NCBI GenBank assembly: GCA_030834835.1
Contig: JAUQXD010001276.1
Coordinates: 1-8,116, forward strand
Reading direction: 5' to 3'
From: Thermoflexales bacterium
Lineage (GTDB): Bacteria; Chloroflexota; Anaerolineae; Fen-1058
DNA length: 8,116 nucleotides
The translations under genes were made by a program, and so were the position numbers. Shown here one piece after another: positions 5,961 through 8,116 of this stretch. Under the pieces are notes generated by a model, which made no database searches, was not told the DNA's origin, and saw nothing but the letters and a program-made list of their open reading frames with translations. Position 1 is the first letter of the stretch, and each line of letters begins with the position of its first letter.

Positions 5961-8116
5961 TTAATCTCTCCCAAATTGGCTCCAGTTCTGGCCGCCATTC
6001 GTGCTCGTGAAAACGCCGTCGTCAGTCAGCACATAGAGCGTCGTGGGCACTGCCGGGTCAAACGTTATAGCATAAATCGTTGGATGGGGCAGGCCATCAT
6101 TAATCGCCGCCCAGGTCTGGCCGCCGTCTATGCTTTTGAACAGGCCCGTGTTATTGGTTCCGACATACACCGTGGTTGGCGTGGCTGAATCGATCAGCAA
6201 GACACTGAAACTGGTGTTGCCGTCGTAAAGCGGATTCCAACTCTGGCCGCCATCCGTGCTTTTGAACACACCGCCTCTGACGGATCTCCAGGTCCCCGGA
6301 TAAGTATAGGACGCTGTCCCAGCATATACAGTAGTCGGTGACGTCGGATCAAGGGCTTCCGTGTATTTGGGCGTCATGAACAGTCCGTTCGGATCACGCT
6401 CTGTACTGACAGGAGCATGGATAGGTTCCTCCGTTACAGCACTCCAGCTATTTCCGCCGTTCGTGCTTTTGAAGATTCCGTGCGGTGTCGCCGCATAGAT
6501 TGTCTCCGGCGCGGCAGGGTCGATCGCCAACACATCAACATACGGCGCAGTTAGTCCTGAGTTGACCGCCGTCCAGTCGGTGCCGCCTGACTTGCTGCGA
6601 AACACGCCGCTCCTCGTTCCCGCATAGAGCGTCGCCGGAGACCCGGGGGCAAGCGCCAAAGCCAGGACATTCTGATCACTCAGGCCAACGTTGACTGCGC
6701 TCCAGCTACGGCCGCCGTTCATGCTCTTGAAAACACCACGATCGGTCGCCGCATAGAGAGCGGCAGGTGCGGACAGCTCAAACGCCAAGGCCCTGACGGA
6801 ACCGCCTTCAAGCATCATACCGGCCTCTGGTGCCGGCATCTGAGTATTCTCTGCGGTGGGGGCCGAGGTCGGAGCCTGAGAGAGCTCGCTTGACACATTC
6901 CGTGACGTCAACAGGCCGTACCCTTTTTGCAAAAGCGGATTCGTAGCGGACGCCTGCCATAGAATGGGAACTTGACCGCCACGCTCCGCTAAATAACGCC
7001 CCCAACCCAGCGTCTGCAGGGCAAGATTCCACGACCCCTTGAGTTGATTCCATATGATCGACGTGGCCTCACACGGCGAACCGACCGGGAACATCAGGCT
7101 CTCGACATTATTCAGCGGCGACAAATATCCGGTTGCGATGAGCCTGTCCCACAGCTGAACGGCTGCTTGTGGCTGGAGCGACGCGATCATGGCGGCATAG
7201 TGCGGGGCAATCACCGGTGCACCCAATGCGGCGCCATCGTTTGGAGCCGCGAAACGCCCGCCTAAGCCAAAGGCTTGATAGATGCTCGCCGGCGGCACAA
7301 TCGATGGGGCGGGCACTTCACCCGCCGATAGACCAAACAGGCCGAGTTGGGCCAGACAGCCAGTCGGATATTGGTCTGAATAGTAACGGATTTGGTTGTC
7401 AGCGGCGCTCGATCGGTAGGCGGACCAATCGGTGCCCCAGTAGTCTGGCGTGGACGGTGACGCCACATACAACCAGGCTAGCTCATCAATGAAGCCGGAG
7501 CCGTTGGCTGTCGCCGGGGCAGGATAAGTAATCGGCGCGATCTGGCCCGTCGCCCCGGCATACGCTAATTCGACGAGCCAACTTTCTCCACCGAAAACAT
7601 CCCAGGCATACGGAATCGGCTCGCCCGAGTAGGTATAACCGTGCGACAACCCGCCGGGCGTAACCAGCCCTTGCCAATCAACCGCCTGTAGAAACTGCTC
7701 GGTCCCCGAGGTATCCAATCCTAAGCCGCTTTGCGCATCGAGCAGGCCAATCGCCGCAATGACGGTATCCACCGAAGACCATTCGGTGCCGGGCACGATG
7801 ATGATCGCTCCCGGCGCGGAACTCTTGACCCAATGCGGCCACAGGCCGTGGAAGCGGGGCAGGTCCATCAATAAGGTACGGCTGATGCGATCTACGATCT
7901 GGACGGCGCCGGCCCGATCCACCATCATCAGTTGATAGGCGCTCGCCGTCGCTGCCGCCAGACTGCCCGTCGCCTGGATCGCGTCAAATTCGCCGCTGGC
8001 GTCTTTGGCTTTGTCACGAACCAATCCTGTAGCCGGGTTCCAGTTGTTCAGGAGCTGACCATAGCTCCATACGAACGCTGCGGTTGCGGTATCGGTGATC
8101 GCGGTGGTCGCCGTGA
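5961..8116 (-). CDS. Glucoamylase-like domain fused to Asp-box propeller, 5' partial
   Basis: The frame is open to the window edge, so the N-terminus is missing and 717 residues are visible (residue 1 at 8112-8114). Residues 1 to about 400 resemble the glucoamylase-like (alpha/alpha)6 domain (PF10091 type, also seen in beta-glucan-acting proteins). Matching segments are NNWNPATGLVRDKA near the start, FHGLWPHW, GTEWSSVDT (109-117), PYAWDVFGGES (168-178) and DGAALGAPVIAPHYAAM, in the family order. A Ser/Thr/Pro/Ala-rich linker follows (about 403-439). Residues 440-717 hold six Asp-box-like repeats, as in BNR/Ycf48-like propellers. A glucan- or glycan-active secreted protein with a binding or scaffolding propeller is the likely reading; export cannot be verified without the N-terminus. 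A TTG at 8024 with no good context is unlikely to be the start, because the homologous sequence continues upstream of it. The stop is TAA at 5961-5963. Confidence 0.8.
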   Translation of the reverse strand, partial: TATTAITDTATAAFVWSYGQLLNNWNPATGLVRDKAKDASGEFDAIQATGSLAAATASAYQLMMVDRAGAVQIVDRISRTLLMDLPRFHGLWPHWVKSSAPGAIIIVPGTEWSSVDTVIAAIGLLDAQSGLGLDTSGTEQFLQAVDWQGLVTPGGLSHGYTYSGEPIPYAWDVFGGESWLVELAYAGATGQIAPITYPAPATANGSGFIDELAWLYVASPSTPDYWGTDWSAYRSSAADNQIRYYSDQYPTGCLAQLGLFGLSAGEVPAPSIVPPASIYQAFGLGGRFAAPNDGAALGAPVIAPHYAAMIASLQPQAAVQLWDRLIATGYLSPLNNVESLMFPVGSPCEATSIIWNQLKGSWNLALQTLGWGRYLAERGGQVPILWQASATNPLLQKGYGLLTSRNVSSELSQAPTSAPTAENTQMPAPEAGMMLEGGSVRALAFELSAPAALYAATDRGVFKSMNGGRSWSAVNVGLSDQNVLALALAPGSPATLYAGTRSGVFRSKSGGTDWTAVNSGLTAPYVDVLAIDPAAPETIYAATPHGIFKSTNGGNSWSAVTEEPIHAPVSTERDPNGLFMTPKYTEALDPTSPTTVYAGTASYTYPGTWRSVRGGVFKSTDGGQSWNPLYDGNTSFSVLLIDSATPTTVYVGTNNTGLFKSIDGGQTWAAINDGLPHPTIYAITFDPAVPTTLYVLTDDGVFTSTNGGQNWSQFGRD
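5964..6797 (-). repeat. Six Asp-box (BNR-like) protein repeats
   Basis: The C-terminal third of the large protein repeats the motif F-[KRT]-S-x-[NDS]-G-G-x-[STN]-[WD], usually FKSxNGGxSW. The conserved Trp falls at visible residues 471, 514, 557, 626, 668 and 711, so the period is 42-43 residues except for one 69-residue interval. The extra residues hold a Pro/Tyr-rich insertion (TASYTYPGTW) and a preceding loop (PVSTERDPNG). Each unit also carries a DP-x3-TTxYxGT strand. Six or seven blades would close a beta-propeller. At the DNA level the repeats appear as recurrent GCCGCC-TTCGTGCTTTTGAA-like blocks, diverged enough to be old duplications. Confidence 0.9.

Noticed and set aside
5964..6797. 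The regularly spaced DNA blocks as a CRISPR-like or satellite array
   Set aside because: The period of about 126-129 nt is the codon-level echo of Asp-box protein repeats, and the blocks are diverged while remaining in frame.
8022..8024. TTG at 8024 as the true start of the glucoamylase-propeller gene
   Set aside because: The frame stays open to the window edge and the upstream residues (NNWNPATG) look like the same domain, so the gene is truncated by the window.

Overview
The window is bacterial DNA of moderately high GC with compact genes, Shine-Dalgarno sites (GAGGAGGG, AAAGGA, GAGG) and two convincing sigma70-type promoters. Nothing in it fixes the taxon. The mix of a glucoamylase-like domain fused to Asp-box propeller repeats, a DUF2804 protein and a RetSat/CrtISO-like oxidoreductase suggests an environmental bacterium, perhaps Chloroflexota, Acidobacteriota or a similar lineage, but this is only an impression. 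The palindrome CGATCG is clearly over-represented (about 15 copies by hand count).

Layout, left to right. Positions 1-537 hold no intact gene: there is a perfect 14-bp hairpin at 35-70 and a possible decayed reading frame. On the minus strand lie a PTP-superfamily phosphatase of the NFRDxGG type (538-1290) and a class I SAM methyltransferase (1287-1901). Their ATGA stop/start overlap and a near-consensus promoter just upstream (1923-1950) make them a two-gene operon. Further upstream on the same strand is a RetSat/CrtISO-like FAD oxidoreductase (1993-3649). It is complete in content but broken by a clear one-base frameshift near 2386 and a probable second one in a CA/TG microsatellite near 2063. 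Correcting both gives one 551-residue protein. Next, still on the minus strand, is an aminoglycoside-phosphotransferase-fold kinase (3717-4727).

A 195-bp intergenic region separates this minus-strand block from a divergent plus-strand DUF2804 gene (4923-5960), which has its own strong promoter and RBS. That gene's stop codon abuts, with no intervening base, the stop codon of a large minus-strand gene (5961 to beyond 8116). The large gene encodes an N-terminal glucoamylase-like all-helical domain followed by a six-repeat Asp-box/Ycf48-like propeller; its 5' end lies outside the window.

Functional reading: the kinase-fold protein, redox enzyme, methyltransferase and phosphatase are co-oriented and could act on small hydrophobic or polar metabolites, but no shared pathway can be named from sequence alone. 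No CRISPR array, tRNA, rRNA, intact insertion sequence, toxin-antitoxin pair or recognisable defence system was seen. The most distinctive items are the glucoamylase-propeller fusion and the doubly frameshifted oxidoreductase.
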